In this document: positions 1 to 10,751 of the stretch, piece by piece
Layout of the letters: every line of letters starts with the position of its first letter
How positions within the stretch are numbered: position 1 is the first letter of the stretch
From: Agelas oroides
Taxonomy: Eukaryota > Porifera > Demospongiae > Agelasida > Agelasidae
DNA: 64,000 nucleotides
Direction of reading: 5' to 3'
Assembly: GCA_949130485.1 (NCBI GenBank)
Contig: OX422194.1
Coordinates: 6,088,699 to 6,152,698, forward strand
Translations under genes and position numbers: made by a program
The notes under the pieces: model-generated
Database searches by the model: none
What the model was told of the DNA's origin: nothing
What the model saw: the letters and a program-made list of their open reading frames with translations, nothing else

Positions 1-1212
1 CGACTAAGGTTACATGACCGCCGTGCCCATTACTCGAATACATATACCGTAAACTCCCAAAAATACGCACACCCCTCCCCCCTTTTTGCACGCTACTTTG
101 AGGCAAAAGCAGAAAGAGGGTGTTTGCTCCCCCCTCACCTCCCTTGCGGCTCTTCTCAGTTTTAAGCACGAGGTCAACAATCACATGGGAATATATAATG
201 GTTGAGACTAATACTGGTGAAGGGCTTCCTATTCGATGTTCCCAGTCATCAACCTCACAGATTTGTACTACTGCATTTTGATGACGATTTAGTATTGGAA
301 GAAGTAGGAGCAATGACTTACCAGCTGAAATTGAGGAAAGCATTGAGTTTTGGGCTTGTTAACCCTCTCTCAATTCCTATTCTCAGTGCACCTACTACAG
401 ACCAAACAAACCAAAACAGTATTACACAGATTAGAGAGAGCTGGCGTGGTGGTCATGTGGCCTTAGCTGCGTGTGGCCACGCCTTGACCGCGTGTGACTG
501 CATAAGGCCATGTTGTATCCAAGATGCAGCTACAGACAACCTTTCTTGGCCACCATAGTATTGCTCAGTAGCTCTGTAGTGCCTTCAAGAATTGAGAAAT
601 CGCCTTCTGAAAGATAAAGACCACCTTCCAAATGATGGAAACCACCTTCCCAATGGCATTAACCATTCGTGTTGCGTGTGAGACATCACCTTCCTATTGT
701 CAATAGTATATCAAGCCATTTTGGCACTAATAATGCTTTATATATAACCCTGTGAAGTTACACACAAGATCAATAATATTTACAATGACTGTCGTGGGGT
801 ATGGCAGCATCACTGGTCGTGTACTATGGAAAATCAGCGCTGCCTGTTGGTACTAAGCCAAGAGCCATCAAAGTTTGTATCACAAGCAAAACAAAAAAAA
901 AAATCTGGGCAGTGGCCTGCAAATGAGGGTAGTGGTTTGGTGTGTATAAGCACTTACAAAAGCACTCGATGCTTGAGCTAAAGCTTCCTTGAAGGCATGC
1001 CGTTTACTACGGAGCATTTAAACAAGCGAAAAATTAACTTGGGGGTTAAAGGGGGGGGAGGGCATTTGTTTAAAGGGGTGTATTAATGCTAGCTTGCAGT
1101 AATTGCATTGTAAGCTACCTCTGCGCCATGTTTCTAAAAGCATTTTAGTGAATTGGTGTAGCCTATCATTTTATCCCCCTTTATAATCATACTTGGCGGT
1201 TACTACCTTCAG
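1..1212. other. Intron or upstream flank, no supported gene
   Basis: Open frames here (for example 202-558) show no recognisable domain, no clear splice context and no repeat of protein character. The stretch near 420-520 is rich in CGTGTG/GTGGCC words and looks like mobile-element debris. A purine-rich tract with a G run lies near 1040-1075. It is probably the intron upstream of the first Ig exon. Confidence 0.4.
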
Positions 1213-1494
1213 GTTCCCCCAATGTAACCAGTCTGAGATATGATAATCAGTCCAGGAACCTCACCTGCACCTCCACTGGTGGACCTGCTACCAATGTCAC
1301 CTGGAGGAGAGATGGAGCTGTGATAACTCCCAATTCAACTTACCAGCAGACCAAGAGAGTAGTTGATCCTGTTGTGGGTACCTACCAGACAGTGCTCACC
1401 ATTGGCCCATCAGTGAGTCAGTGTGACATTGTGGGGATATACAACTGCACAGTGGAGAATGTCAGAGGAGGATCATCTATGATGGTGGTTGTTG
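1213..1494 (+). CDS. Ig domain exon, S type, cassette 1
   Basis: The acceptor TTCAG precedes 1213 and the donor GTGAGT starts at 1495; the exon is 282 nt, phase 1-1. The translation begins SPNVTSLRYDNQSR and contains the B-strand cysteine (NLTCTSTGG), the C-strand tryptophan (VTWRRDG) and the F-strand GIYNCTVEN, so one complete Ig fold is present. It is closely related to the exons at 34770 and 49187, which share the TYQQTKRVVD segment. The exon encodes an extracellular module and would be joined in frame to phase 1 neighbours on either side. Confidence 0.85.
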
Positions 1495-1903
1495 GTGAGT
1501 TGATCCTAGAGGAGTATGTATGCATGATTTTTTATCCTAATTATCTGGATAAGGACAGGGGCCACCTGACTGCTTATTTTGCGTAACATAGCGGTCCCAT
1601 CTCTTGGTCATCCTTTGTAGCGTGAGTAATGAAATGTGCTCTGCATGCTGGGTGACTTTGATTTAGTTCAAGTTAAATTAGTCGGTAGACTCTCTATGTA
1701 GGGATGGCGCTGACACGCAATATATGCAATACTTAAGCAAAAGCTGCATAACTTCACCACAAACACGCTAAAAGCTTATTTAAGAGCCCAGACATCCTCT
1801 TTGAGTGCCTTTGTGATCAGCAAGACCCATATAAGTGGCCAAAGCCACGCGAAAGACAGCTAAACGCAAAAGTGTGCGGTAGCAAAAGTACCATTTTTCG
1901 TAT

Positions 1904-2067
<164 letters not shown>

Positions 2068-2120
2068 TGTTCAGACCACTTGTCAAACGACGACAACTCG
2101 AAAACGGCTCAAGTACTCAC

Positions 2121-2219
2121 CTTGATTTTAGCACGAAACGGATGCTCGTCACAGCGCTCAGCTTCCCAACCACTCAGTGTCTTCATAGCTTCAAATTCAC
2201 CCTGGTCAACAAAAGCCAT
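2121..2219 (-). CDS. Possible first exon of an unidentified gene
   Basis: On the - strand an ATG at 2219 opens 33 codons beginning MAFVDQGEFEAMKTLSGW and ending at a strong donor, GTGAGTAC, read leftwards from 2120. A second upstream ATG in another frame hits a stop soon after. No downstream exon is recognisable because the (CTTT)n tract lies next to it. The flank at 2290-2335 holds an inverted pair of CTCGTTCCCAGACC/GGTCTGGAAGCGAG words like the termini of the AGCCTCG element family, so this may be an exon captured by a transposon. Function is unknown. Confidence 0.3.
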
Positions 2220-2804
2220 TCACAACACTCTGAGGCTGCTGTCCGTTGCGAAGGACGCCATTTTCTAATTTTGTACGCATGCGCACACGAAGTCTCGTTC
2301 CCAGACCGAAGACCACGATCATTGGTCTGGAAGCGAGAGTACACAAGCGAGCAGGCGGGCATGGTTGGCACGGTTTTTTTCCCCCGCGGCATTGGGCAAG
2401 GCTTATGAACACCATGTAGGTAAGGCGCTGCATTCAGCTACCTACTTGTAGCTACACTAAAACTAGCCTACTCACAGCTTCAGTGAACTGTAAAGCTAGG
2501 ATGGTCTGTTGTCAGTATGATAGTTTTCTGTGTTGCAGCTGGTCAGTCGTCATGTGATTGACAACTGAATCATGAAATTGGTTTCACAAAGTTTGGTACG
2601 GAGAGTGATTGGCCCTTCATCAGGTTCTAGCTGGCTATATTGCACATAATAATTACACTTTTCTCCAGGGAGGGCAGATATCACACTGGAATCACTACTA
2701 AACTGTCAACGCCGCTTCAAGTTTTGGTGTTGTGGTTACACTTGAAATATTCTTCTTAGGCTTAGGTCTAACTGTAACTGAGATTAACATCAAAAAAAGT
2801 ACAG

Positions 2805-3392
2805 AAACAAGACTTAAAAAACATTAAAAATGTAAAAAGATGTAGGGATGCAAACAAGGTAGAGATGATGCATGAAAGCAAAGGTCAACATATTGGCAAA
2901 GCCCCATCCCTACATCTTTTTCACACTGCAGTTAGACAGCGTGCTCGAGAGCTGAATCTGCACCCATCCATGCAGTTATTAATGCTGTGCATGAATGCTT
3001 GAGTTGTACACACTGATTACTATGACCAGTCTGCAGCCCACTCGAGCTCACTGTCTAGGTTATACCAGAGGCATATAACAAGGGTACCACTGTCACTACA
3101 AGTAGTATGTTGGCAATAAACTACTAACCATACGCTCATATTAGCCTCGTTCCCAGGCCATGTGGGAGGAGCTACATGTAGAAAGTGCATGGCATGAGAA
3201 TGAGGCTACAGCCATGAACTGCTAGTAAAGACTACCCATGCACTGTCTAACTGCAGTGTGAAAAAGATGTAGGGATGGGGCTTTGCCCATATGTAGACCT
3301 TTGCTTTCATGCATCATCTCTACCTTGTTTGCATACTTTTTGGCATGCCATCCCTACATCTTTTTACATTTTTAATGTCTTTTAAGTCTTGT
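2805..3392. mobile_element. Foldback element with CATCCCTACATC arms
   Basis: The left arm (about 2805-2945) and right arm (about 3235-3392) are near-perfect inverted copies. They carry AACAAGACTTAAAA, GTAAAAAGATGTAGGGATG and the CTGCAGTTAGACAG inner edge. No transposase is seen. A shorter AGCCTCG-type insertion (about 3142-3209) sits in the spacer. Related single or paired arms occur at 22357-22984, 25440-25562 and 41321-42400. Confidence 0.8.
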
Positions 3393-3469
3393 CAACAAAT
3401 GATTCCTATACTTGTCTTGTGCATGCATGGTCCATGCAGTCTACATGCAGGCCTCATGCAGGCTTCCCA

Positions 3470-4067
3470 TAGCCTCGTTCCCAGGCTCTCCCCGCTAAGG
3501 AGGGGGAGAGCCTGGAATATTTTATCACGTGCATGACGTCAAGGGTAGACATGACTTAATTATGCGGGGGTGGACTAAGCTGGGCACCCACGCACGTTCA
3601 GGCACAAGCATTTTTAAGACTACTACAGTCTTGTTTTCAGGTGAATAAGGCTTTAGTGTGTTACCTTCGTCGTTGCAGTCAGCGATATATAGTTGTCCAC
3701 GTAGAACTAGTTGATTTCTTGAGTCAATGGCGACAACTCGAACAACAACGACGCTGGCTTACAACACACAACAAATCATGAAGTTTCTTGCCATGCAGCC
3801 CCTCAGGTGCCGTGTCTGACACTCTGGGAATCTACTACACCAGTCTACCTTGCGATTTACGGCTGCTATAGCCAGCAGTTTTCATGCCATCGTAGCTACA
3901 CGTGTACTTGCCTCGATCGCGAGCTCCGAACGACATGGGCGGGATTCCGTGCATGCCCACGTGCAATTAAGTCGTGTCTACCTCGCATCTACCCTTGACG
4001 TCATGCACGTGATAAAATGTACCAGGCTCTCCCCCTCCTTAGCGGGGAGAGCCTGGGAACGAGGCTA
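3470..4067. mobile_element. AGCCTCG-family transposon, 598 bp, with target duplication
   Basis: The ends are TAGCCTCGTTCCCAGGCTCT and its inverse; each end continues inward through a GCATGACGTCA-like word. The element is flanked by direct repeats GGCTTCCCA (3461-3469 and 4068-4076). A 9-10 bp duplication suggests a Mutator-like (MULE) non-autonomous element, although no transposase confirms this. The interior has a short ATG frame beginning MATTRTTTTLAYN near 3727, which may be captured sequence but is not identified. Confidence 0.85.
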
Positions 4068-4659
4068 GGCTTCCCATACATTTTATTCCACTTACATGTA
4101 CAAAATCAGATTAGCAATTACTAGTAGTCAACTAAAAGTACAGCTTGTGTAAACTATTATTACACAACAGCTCACAATACGGCTGTCATTCAGTTGCCGT
4201 GGCAAGTGCTGTGAACTTCCTGGGAATTTCCAAGCAGATTACTGAACAATATCACGACTTTACTCAATCATAACTGGAAAAGTACTTGGAGTTTGACTAA
4301 GTTATACGAGTATTGTGTAGTTGGAGTGGGAAAAAAGGTGTCCAGAATTTTACGGAGCTCTTAGCCGTTCTGCCCCTAGTTGTGTGCCAAATCGAAAATC
4401 GAAAATCGATCACAGCTGAGAGTGGTCACTAGGCCAATTGCATAAGCGCTTGTATCTCGGAGAGTACGATAGCTATGGAGATTGGACATTTTTTTACAAA
4501 GAGCCTGAAGGGCTACGTAGAGCTGGTTTCACTTTCATAGCATGTTCTATGCCATGTCTACATTCAAGCCTGTCAAGCCATTTTTTGCCAATATTGTACA
4601 CTTCGTATCTACCGTGTGACTTGAGCTTTTGGCTTCTAACTGGACTATGTTGTCAGGCC

Positions 4660-4730
4660 CGTAGGCAAGGGGGGGGGGGGGGGGTTCAAGAGTGTTTGCT
4701 CAAACCCCCCTTTTGGCCTAAAAAGATTTA
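4660..4730. repeat. GCCCGTAGGC / poly-G repeat end
   Basis: The GCCCGTAGGCAAGGGGG tract followed by AACCCCCCTTTTGGCC is an inverted G/C-run arrangement typical of short non-autonomous DNA elements. The outer boundaries could not be fixed. Confidence 0.35.
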
Positions 4731-4982
4731 TACACTGCCCAGCTATACAGTTTAAGTGCCCTACCACTTGTAAGTGGTCCACTAGCTTCACTGCCATTGA
4801 GAATCACCGCTGTCCAAACGAGTTTGGTTGCACCTATGCACCCCGTTTGTTCATGGAGAACTAGCGCGGAACGTGCGAATAAGCAGTTTACACCGCTGCT
4901 GCGATGAAGGACGCGTGTAAACACGTACATAAACAAATCGCTGCACTTGAGAGTTTACCACTTGTCCTTCTAGTGATTCACC

Positions 4983-5223
4983 CAGTGGCGTAGCCAAACC
5001 CGGGCCCACCCGGGCCTGGGCCCGGGCGTCAGTGTCCAGAAAACAGGTGAACATTGTACTTTCGTAGTATAGCTATTTGCAATGATGCAGTTTCCTACGC
5101 TCTCTTAACCTCACTGTTTGCGAAAATTTACTAGGGGAGCATGCCCCCAGCCCGCCCCCGACCAAAATAAAAAAAAAACACATGCAGTGCCCGGGCGTCG
5201 TCTGTGATCTGGCTACGCCAATG
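4983..5223. mobile_element. hAT-like MITE, 241 bp
   Basis: The terminal inverted repeats are CAGTGGCGTAGCCA and TGGCTACGCCAATG (one mismatch). Direct repeats GATTCACC flank it exactly (4975-4982 and 5224-5231). The 8-bp target duplication and CA(G/T)TG ends fit the hAT superfamily. The interior is GC-rich (CCCGGGC words), with an A run near 5170, and has no credible ORF. Confidence 0.85.
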
Positions 5224-5544
5224 GATTCACCACCAACAATGAAGCGGCAACTGAACAGGCTGGAGTCAAACCATCTTTCTGAAAATACATGGAAGCAATA
5301 CATGGGTAGTCTATAGACATCTTGCTGTCATATAAGCTTGATGCTCTTTCAGCATACTATTTCACCATCCGTCACTCCACCTGCTGTTCTTCCAACCATA
5401 GTACTTTCTTTTGTGGAAATTGGATGTCAGCTGGCTTAGCAAATACATATATGCACAGCCAAAAATTGGATGCAATACTCTGTGACCCATGTAGCTACTA
5501 TGGCTCTGCTTCTGTCCCAAAATACTATGCCTCAGAAGCAATCT

Positions 5545-5640
5545 CAGAGCATCTAATTTCTAAAAATTTCCTGGGGGAGCATGCCCGGGCCTCAGACCCC
5601 CCTAGTCTTACATGCTTATGCATGCATACATACATGTAAC
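5545..5640. repeat. GGGGGAGCATGCCC repeat
   Basis: AAATTTCCTGGGGGAGCATG followed by a CCCCCCTAG word recurs as a diverged copy at 10220-10285 (TTCTTGGGGGAGCATGTCCC). This looks like a fragment of an interspersed element. No target duplication was found. Confidence 0.45.
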
Positions 5641-6430
5641 CCCCCTTCTGAAAATCCTGGCTCGGAATTGTACTTTTGTCTTGTAAGCAGACGTAATCTC
5701 TACCGCTGTATGCAGCACCAATACTAAGGCATATTGGAGTGTCAGTTATGTTGTGAACTTTTGTTGCTGCTGAACATGGCAGATATGGGTTGTCTTGTAT
5801 GCGGAAGGCTGTGGAGTGAGGCAGTGCTGAGTGCCCTTTTGATGGGTAGTTTATCCATTCATTTTGTGGGTGTGAATAGGCTAATGTGTATGTAGAGAAA
5901 GTTCAACAGTCGCTAGAGGGGGCTACGTAGAGTTTTGGTCATAAGCTGTAAAGCTTAACGAATGGCGAGTTGAAACTGTTATTGGAAAGTCACTTTTTGT
6001 GGCGTTTCGCGGTGCGAACTCTCCCCGGCATTTGTTAGTCACGAATACTTTACGTTACCCCCTCGACTAACCACTGGAGAAGCTGTTTATAGTAAAGAGA
6101 GTTGCTAAAGTTGTTTACCTGATTCATGAAGCGTCACGAAAAAAAATGTATCCCTGGCCTTCTTGGTGGGCGTGGCCATTGATGTACGGCGATCGACGAC
6201 GTAGAAACTTCTCAGGGTTTCCTTCATGCTTTTGTCGCTTGTAGTACGGCTGTACGGCTAGGTAACTCTTCAATATTAAGCTACTGAAGCAGCTGCTACA
6301 GTGATGTGCTTCATTCAAGAAGAAAAACCAGCTGTACAATGGTGGGCGTAAACCGGAAACAATTATTGCGCTTGCGTGGATAGCTTACCCGCCACCTTAA
6401 GTGCCGAATGTGTTTTTCACATGTATTGTA
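5641..6430. other. Intron sequence without recognised feature
   Basis: No conserved coding frame is recognised. The - strand frame at 6124-6339 has no familiar motif. Part of 5700-5900 resembles words in the interior of the foldback element at 41470-41900 (GTGAGCAGT, TGCTGGGCATGGCAG), so repeat debris is likely. Confidence 0.35.
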
Positions 6431-6432
6431 TA

Positions 6433-7030
6433 CAGTGGAACCTCTGTAATGCGGACACCATTGGTGCCATCTAAAGTGTCCTGAGTAAAGAGGTGTCCCT
6501 ACTTCGGAGGCTTCCGGTATATTTCCGGTAGGCGTGGCAATGTGTACTCGTGCCATTGAGCACTACGAAGGCGCGTTCCAGAGCTCTCCCTTGCTGTACG
6601 ATGGCAAGAAAGGATAACCTGAGGCTAGAACTATGCGCACCAGTGTTAGTATGATGTCTAGTTGGTGAATCAATCAGCGGTGCCAGACAATCTTGTGCGA
6701 GAGGCCTGCCAGTGTCTCTATACATGTCCAGGTTTGCCAACAATGCATTGTTAGGGGGTGGGGTTAGGGTTAGGATTAGAGAACAAAGAAAGAACAAAAG
6801 AAGATCAAAGGCACTACAAGCCTTTGATGGCAATCCTGGACATCTCTCAGTGTCTGCATTATCGAGTGAATTTTGTACAGTCCAGGTACTAGCGGAACTG
6901 CAAATCTGTCCGCTTTACAGAATAGCGAGGTGTCGGCATTCTGGAGAGCTGTAAAGTATTACGTGTAATGCAAATTCAATCCGGACCGCAGCATTTTGTC
7001 CTGTATAATGAGATGTCCGCTATAGATGGT
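6433..7030. mobile_element. Pogo/Tigger-like MITE copy, interrupted
   Basis: It starts with TA then CAGTGGAACCTCTGTAATGC and continues with GCGGACACC words. Internal sequence matches, in inverse orientation, the complete copy at 17675-18159, for example the GTGAATTTTGTACAGTCCAG and AGAATAGCGAGGTGTC words. The right end is diverged. A separate element carrying telomere-like repeats (6717-6848) has inserted into it. Confidence 0.65.
6717..6848. mobile_element. Short inverted-repeat element carrying TTAGGG units
   Basis: The ends ACATGTCCAGG and CCTGGACATCTCTC are inverted repeats. The body has GCCAACAATGCATTGTTAGG followed by two GGGTTA units. The same ends and body occur at 44791-44893 with about five units, so the telomere-like tract travels with the element rather than marking a chromosome end. 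Confidence 0.65.
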
Positions 7031-7279
7031 TTTCATGGGGCGTGGCTTCACTTCCGGAGGGCAAAAGTCGGTGTCTGGGTTTAGTGCAGCTGCGTGCAAA
7101 ATACAGGCTAGTAAGTGCTACATCGAGTCCTTACCATTAGTACCGAAAGATAAAAGAAGCTGGTTCTCTCAAGGTGAAAGGTCCGCTGTACAGCTGCCTA
7201 TCGATTGCGCGTTTACCCTCCGGAAGTAGGGCGCTTAATTGACATTTGGAAACCATCTATAGAGAATGTCCATTAAGCT

Positions 7280-7330
7280 GGCCACGCTGCTTAATTGGGG
7301 CGAGCCTGAGCGAGCCCCACACTAGTGTGA
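7280..7330. repeat. AATTGGGGCGAGCC repeat fragment
   Basis: TTAATTGGGGCGAGCCTGAG and the following GAGCCCCA are repeated with small changes at 55222-55262, along with GCACACGTGCG/GCACACTTG and TATGCTTG words. This is an interspersed repeat; boundaries were not determined. Confidence 0.5.
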
Positions 7331-7465
7331 CTGCATTGCGCACGTGCGTGTGTATCTATGCTTGGACCGACCACTTACCGGAAATTTTAAATCATCGCAT
7401 TCAAATATTTCTACGCCGACGTGGCTACTGCCAGACAGCTGGGTCGGCGTGAAAGAGGATGAGAA

Positions 7466-7695
7466 CGAAGACTATTCAAGTTGGCTACAAGGGCATCGGC
7501 TAAGCTTCACAGCACGCACGGCAACTTACTTTCTGAACCATGGTACAAGTCTGATGATCGTGTGACAAGGCAGGCTGCACGCTGGCTTCAGGTACGCACC
7601 TGGGATGACCGCTCATACATAGCATGGATTCCCCTGCTAGCTCATGGTTTCACTGTGAAGCTTAGCCGATGCTCTTGTAGCTATAGTAGTCTTGA
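7466..7695. mobile_element. Foldback insertion abutting the half Ig exon
   Basis: The left arm (about 7466-7513) contains GGCATCGGCTAAGCTTCACA and the right arm (about 7648-7695) contains its inverse, TGTGAAGCTTAGCCGATGCT. Further complementary words (GAAGACTATTCAAG / AGTAGTCTTGACTT) lie outside. The right arm ends within a few bases of the Ig coding sequence at 7702. Confidence 0.7.
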
Positions 7696-7701
7696 CTTAA
7701 G

Positions 7702-7876
7702 TTGACCAATGGCAGTAACATCACAATGGTGACTCAGAGAACTAATGGCTCAACCACCATCCTCACCCTCTCATTCAACCCTCTGCACACATCCCGTGGA
7801 GGACAGTACACCTGTCAGTCAAAGGCTGGCACACCTCCATCTGCAGTGAATGGCACAAGAAATGTGACTGTCCAAG
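7702..7876 (+). pseudogene. Truncated Ig exon (C-terminal half)
   Basis: The frame reads LTNGSNITM, then a strand-E segment TILTLSFNPLHTS, then RGGQYTCQSKAG, and ends in NVTVQG before the donor GTGAGC at 7877. It therefore keeps the D-to-G strands and the F-strand cysteine but lacks the B-strand cysteine and C-strand tryptophan. A stop lies just upstream at 7693 and foldback sequence begins immediately before. An AG at 7700-7701 could act as acceptor, but that would make it phase 0-1, unlike all its neighbours. It is most simply an exon whose first half was lost to an insertion or deletion. Confidence 0.65.
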
Positions 7877-8990
7877 GTGAGCGTATGTATTCCCAGTTCT
7901 ACTACATACCTCCCATAGAAATAGTCTGGAGCCTCAAACATTGAACAATTGTCATTTTAGTTGGGACCATTAGTTAGATGTGACTGCCAGAGTTAATCTG
8001 CTTTGCTCAGGCCAGAATCATAGCATTATTACCCTGCACACATGCACAAAGGGGGTAAGCAATCGTTTTTGTCCGTCTGTCAGTTTGTCAGTCCAGTGAA
8101 AATTTTTGAAACCTGATTACATTACACCCCAAGTGCGAATTAAAGGATCTGTGTAATATAATATAATACACAGGCCAGAGCAAGCGTTGGACATCCAATC
8201 TGAGTTTATATTCGTTAATGGCATGGTGCACTTACCCCAGGAATGAAACTTTGGTACACCAAGAATTGTCACACCACTGTCACCCCTCACAGCGGCTCCC
8301 CGAAGCGATTTTCCCATTTACGTGATGTCACGCGTTCAATATACCTACGTATAAAATCATTGCTATGTACTTGTATAAATCAGGTGAAAGCGTGCCTTGC
8401 TATTCACTATTGATAAACTGATGTCTGGCTCCTCCCTTGAGGGTAAAGCTTTTTTAAGAAGCAACAAAACTCTGAACTCTAAGGCTTTCTACTTCAGGTA
8501 AATTTGCAGCACAAAATCCTGATCTCTAAAGCTTCTACTTCAGGTCTAGTAGCGAAGTGCAGGGAATTTTGTTTTCCTTAAACCCTACTAACGAACATTT
8601 TACCTACATAATATAGCACTGAGCTCTAAAGTGTTCGAGCCAAGGTAAACCTGCAGCACTAACCTCTTATGAGCATCTTGGGGTGCAGTTATGGCTCGAT
8701 ACAGACAGGGTTAAACGATTTCTAAAACTGACAGAAGCATTGAAATTGTAAAATTAAATTATATATGTGTACCTCATAGGGAGCAAAGCAATTCTACCCT
8801 CTGCTTTTCCAGCTGCTTCCTATTTAACATCGGGATTGTCTACCATTTTAATACAGTCAATACCTTGGGTACGGTAGAGCCCGGGTTTACGCGGACTCAA
8901 CGCATGTCCACCAATATAACTTGGATACAGTGGAGTCTAGGCATGCAGACCCGACAAGTCTCAAGTCTAGGACGGGAAGCTGTTTATGTC
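7877..8990. other. Intron with dispersed repeat words
   Basis: No gene is seen. The GTCAGTTTGTCAGTCCAGTG word at about 8077 recurs at 12460-12482, and GAGCATCTTGGGGTGCAGTT near 8670 recurs at 45405-45422 and 54645-54663, so the region is mainly old interspersed repeats. Confidence 0.5.
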
Positions 8991-9019
8991 AGTAAGGCGA
9001 TTTTCTAGCAAAGCGACCT

Positions 9020-9289
9020 TTGAAAATGCATTTGAACCTTAGAAGAGACACAAAGCGTTCCCTTGAAATGCTGGAAACCCAAGAATATGCACAAGCCCAG
9101 GATGCAGAAGACGGGAGACAAAGAGAAGCCCAGTCGAAGAGAAGGTACATTAAGATGCATGACGGAACTTGTCACTTGAAGGAATTTATTGCAGTCCCTG
9201 TGGTTGGCACTGACCCCTACGGTGCTGACACTGAAGCACCCAATGACCAGGATGAACGCACCAACCCTATAGAGGATGTTGACACATGA
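9020..9289 (+). CDS. Hypothetical 89-aa hydrophilic ORF
   Basis: An ATG-initiated frame begins MKMHLNLRRDTKRSLEMLE and ends in an acidic tail (NDQDERTNPIEDVDT). It is very charged and has no signal peptide or known motif that I recognise. Just upstream (8920-8945) lies ACAGTGGAGTCTAGGCATGC, which resembles a pogo/Tigger-type terminus, so it could be the remnant of a transposase C-terminus or captured sequence. The coding claim is weak. Confidence 0.2.
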   Translation: MKMHLNLRRDTKRSLEMLETQEYAQAQDAEDGRQREAQSKRRYIKMHDGTCHLKEFIAVPVVGTDPYGADTEAPNDQDERTNPIEDVDT

Positions 9290-9501
9290 CAAGAGCTATA
9301 TAGCTACGCGTTGGCACAAGTACATGTTGTACCTTGAAGGGTTGAGGTAAACCCCACTTTGGATGTCAACAAAGATTTCCAACTGACTTCTGACACCAAC
9401 AGTCCTGAAGGTGATCCTCAAGCTTCCACAGAAGATTACAAGAAAGAAGACGAAGAAACATTTAACTACCAAGCTCGGAGGGTTGCCACATGACAGTTGC
9501 C

Positions 9502-9576
9502 TAGCCTCATACCCAGGCTCCTCCCCATGTAGAAAAACGGGTTTTCTACATGGGGAGGAGCCTGGGTATGAGGCTA
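9502..9576. mobile_element. AGCCTCG-family minimal element, 75-bp hairpin
   Basis: TAGCCTCATACCCAGGCTCC reads into an almost perfect palindrome with a loop near AAAAACGGG. Direct repeats ACAGTTGCC flank both sides (9493-9501 and 9577-9585). It consists of little more than two fused termini. Confidence 0.9.
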
Positions 9577-9609
9577 ACAGTTGCCTACAGAGAATGAGAT
9601 TTGTTATCT

Positions 9610-9939
9610 AGTTGATAGTTCTACAACAGTATTTTCCTATTCCTGCTCTGTACAATATCACACATTGCGCAGGTGTTATTGCACAGGCCCTCAATCAAGC
9701 TACATGATATCCTAGCAACCACTAAGTGCTTTAATTAGAATCAAAACGTTCGAACGGCAAGTTACTTGGTACTTTGTGTGAGACGTGACACAAGACTGTT
9801 GTGGTGATGGAAAATATTACACTTGTTAATGTGCATATTGCGGTTGTTGCACTCATGGGCTGCATTTTTACTCACCTTTGGCTCGTAAAAATACTACCCA
9901 CTCTATAACTTACAATATTGTGCTAACTTGTGTAATATT
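9610..9939. mobile_element. Single-arm relative of the 20197 foldback element
   Basis: It matches the right half of the element at 20197-20767 word for word in several places: CTACAACAGTATTTTCCTAT, GATATCCTAGCAACCA, GTTCGAACGGC and GCTAACTTGTGTAAT. An extra TTTTTACTCACCTTTGGCTCG hairpin word resembles that at 23380. Confidence 0.7.
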
Positions 9940-10379
9940 AGGCCAACAAGGTTTCATTTAGGGGGGAGGGCATTTGGCCCCCCTTGAAAGTCTCTCCCAT
10001 CACTACAAGTTAATATAGAATAGAATACAGGTATAGTAAGTGCATAATTACACATATACATGTATTTTGCCCGTCCATGTCAATTTTCTGTTCCATACAC
10101 AAAGAATCTCCTCAAGATCATTTTCAGACAGTTTGACAGTTCTCCAGGTGATTCTATCACAATTGTCATCAACCTGAGCTCTTCTACTATACTGGTCAAA
10201 AGGGGCCTCAGATGCCCCCTAGCTTATGAAGCTTAAATTTTCTTGGGGGAGCATGTCCCTGGACTCCCCAATACATGACTTACCAGGATAGACAGCATGA
10301 CATTGTTCATGCATTCCCACTGACAATATGAATCAGACATTATTGTGTGAGTGTATGGCATATTTCTGTTTTCTTCCAG

Positions 10380-10727
10380 TTCCCACTCCGTCTGTGACAA
10401 TCACCCAATATCCAACTGGGACTCTCGGTGTTGGAGGGAATGTTACCCTGGAATGTTTGATTCGTCTGAACAACACAGTGGACTCCAGTGTTACAGTTGC
10501 TGTTGTATGGAGTACATCAGATGGAGTGGCTATCACTAATACTAGTCGTTATACATTCTCACCTGTGACTGGCTCCTTTCCTACATATAATGCTACACTT
10601 CATTTGAGCAATTTGAAGACAAATGACTCTGGTGGCTATACTTGTAATGCTACTGCAATTCCTGATCCACTGTCACCATTCGTTGTATCAAGTGAAGGAC
10701 AGTCAGGAATGCTAAATATTACTGTAG
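10380..10727 (+). CDS. Ig domain exon, P type, cassette 1
   Basis: The acceptor TTCTTCCAG ends at 10379 and the donor GTAAGA starts at 10728; 348 nt, phase 1-1. The domain begins PTPSVTITQYPTG, has VTLECLIRLNN (B-strand Cys), AVVWSTSDG (C-strand Trp) and SGGYTCNATAIPDP (F-strand Cys), and ends LNITVG. It belongs to the same Ig type as the exons at 54179, 58255, 59079, 59888 and 60958, which share the xxxPDP(L/Q)S segment after the second cysteine. It is the only P-type exon outside cassette 3. Confidence 0.87.
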
Positions 10728-10751
10728 GTAAGAGAAATGCTAACAATTAAA

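Noticed and set aside
6471-6833. 120-aa - strand frame
   Set aside because: It lies over two nested non-autonomous elements and resembles no protein; the related sequence at 17675 does not keep it open in the same way.
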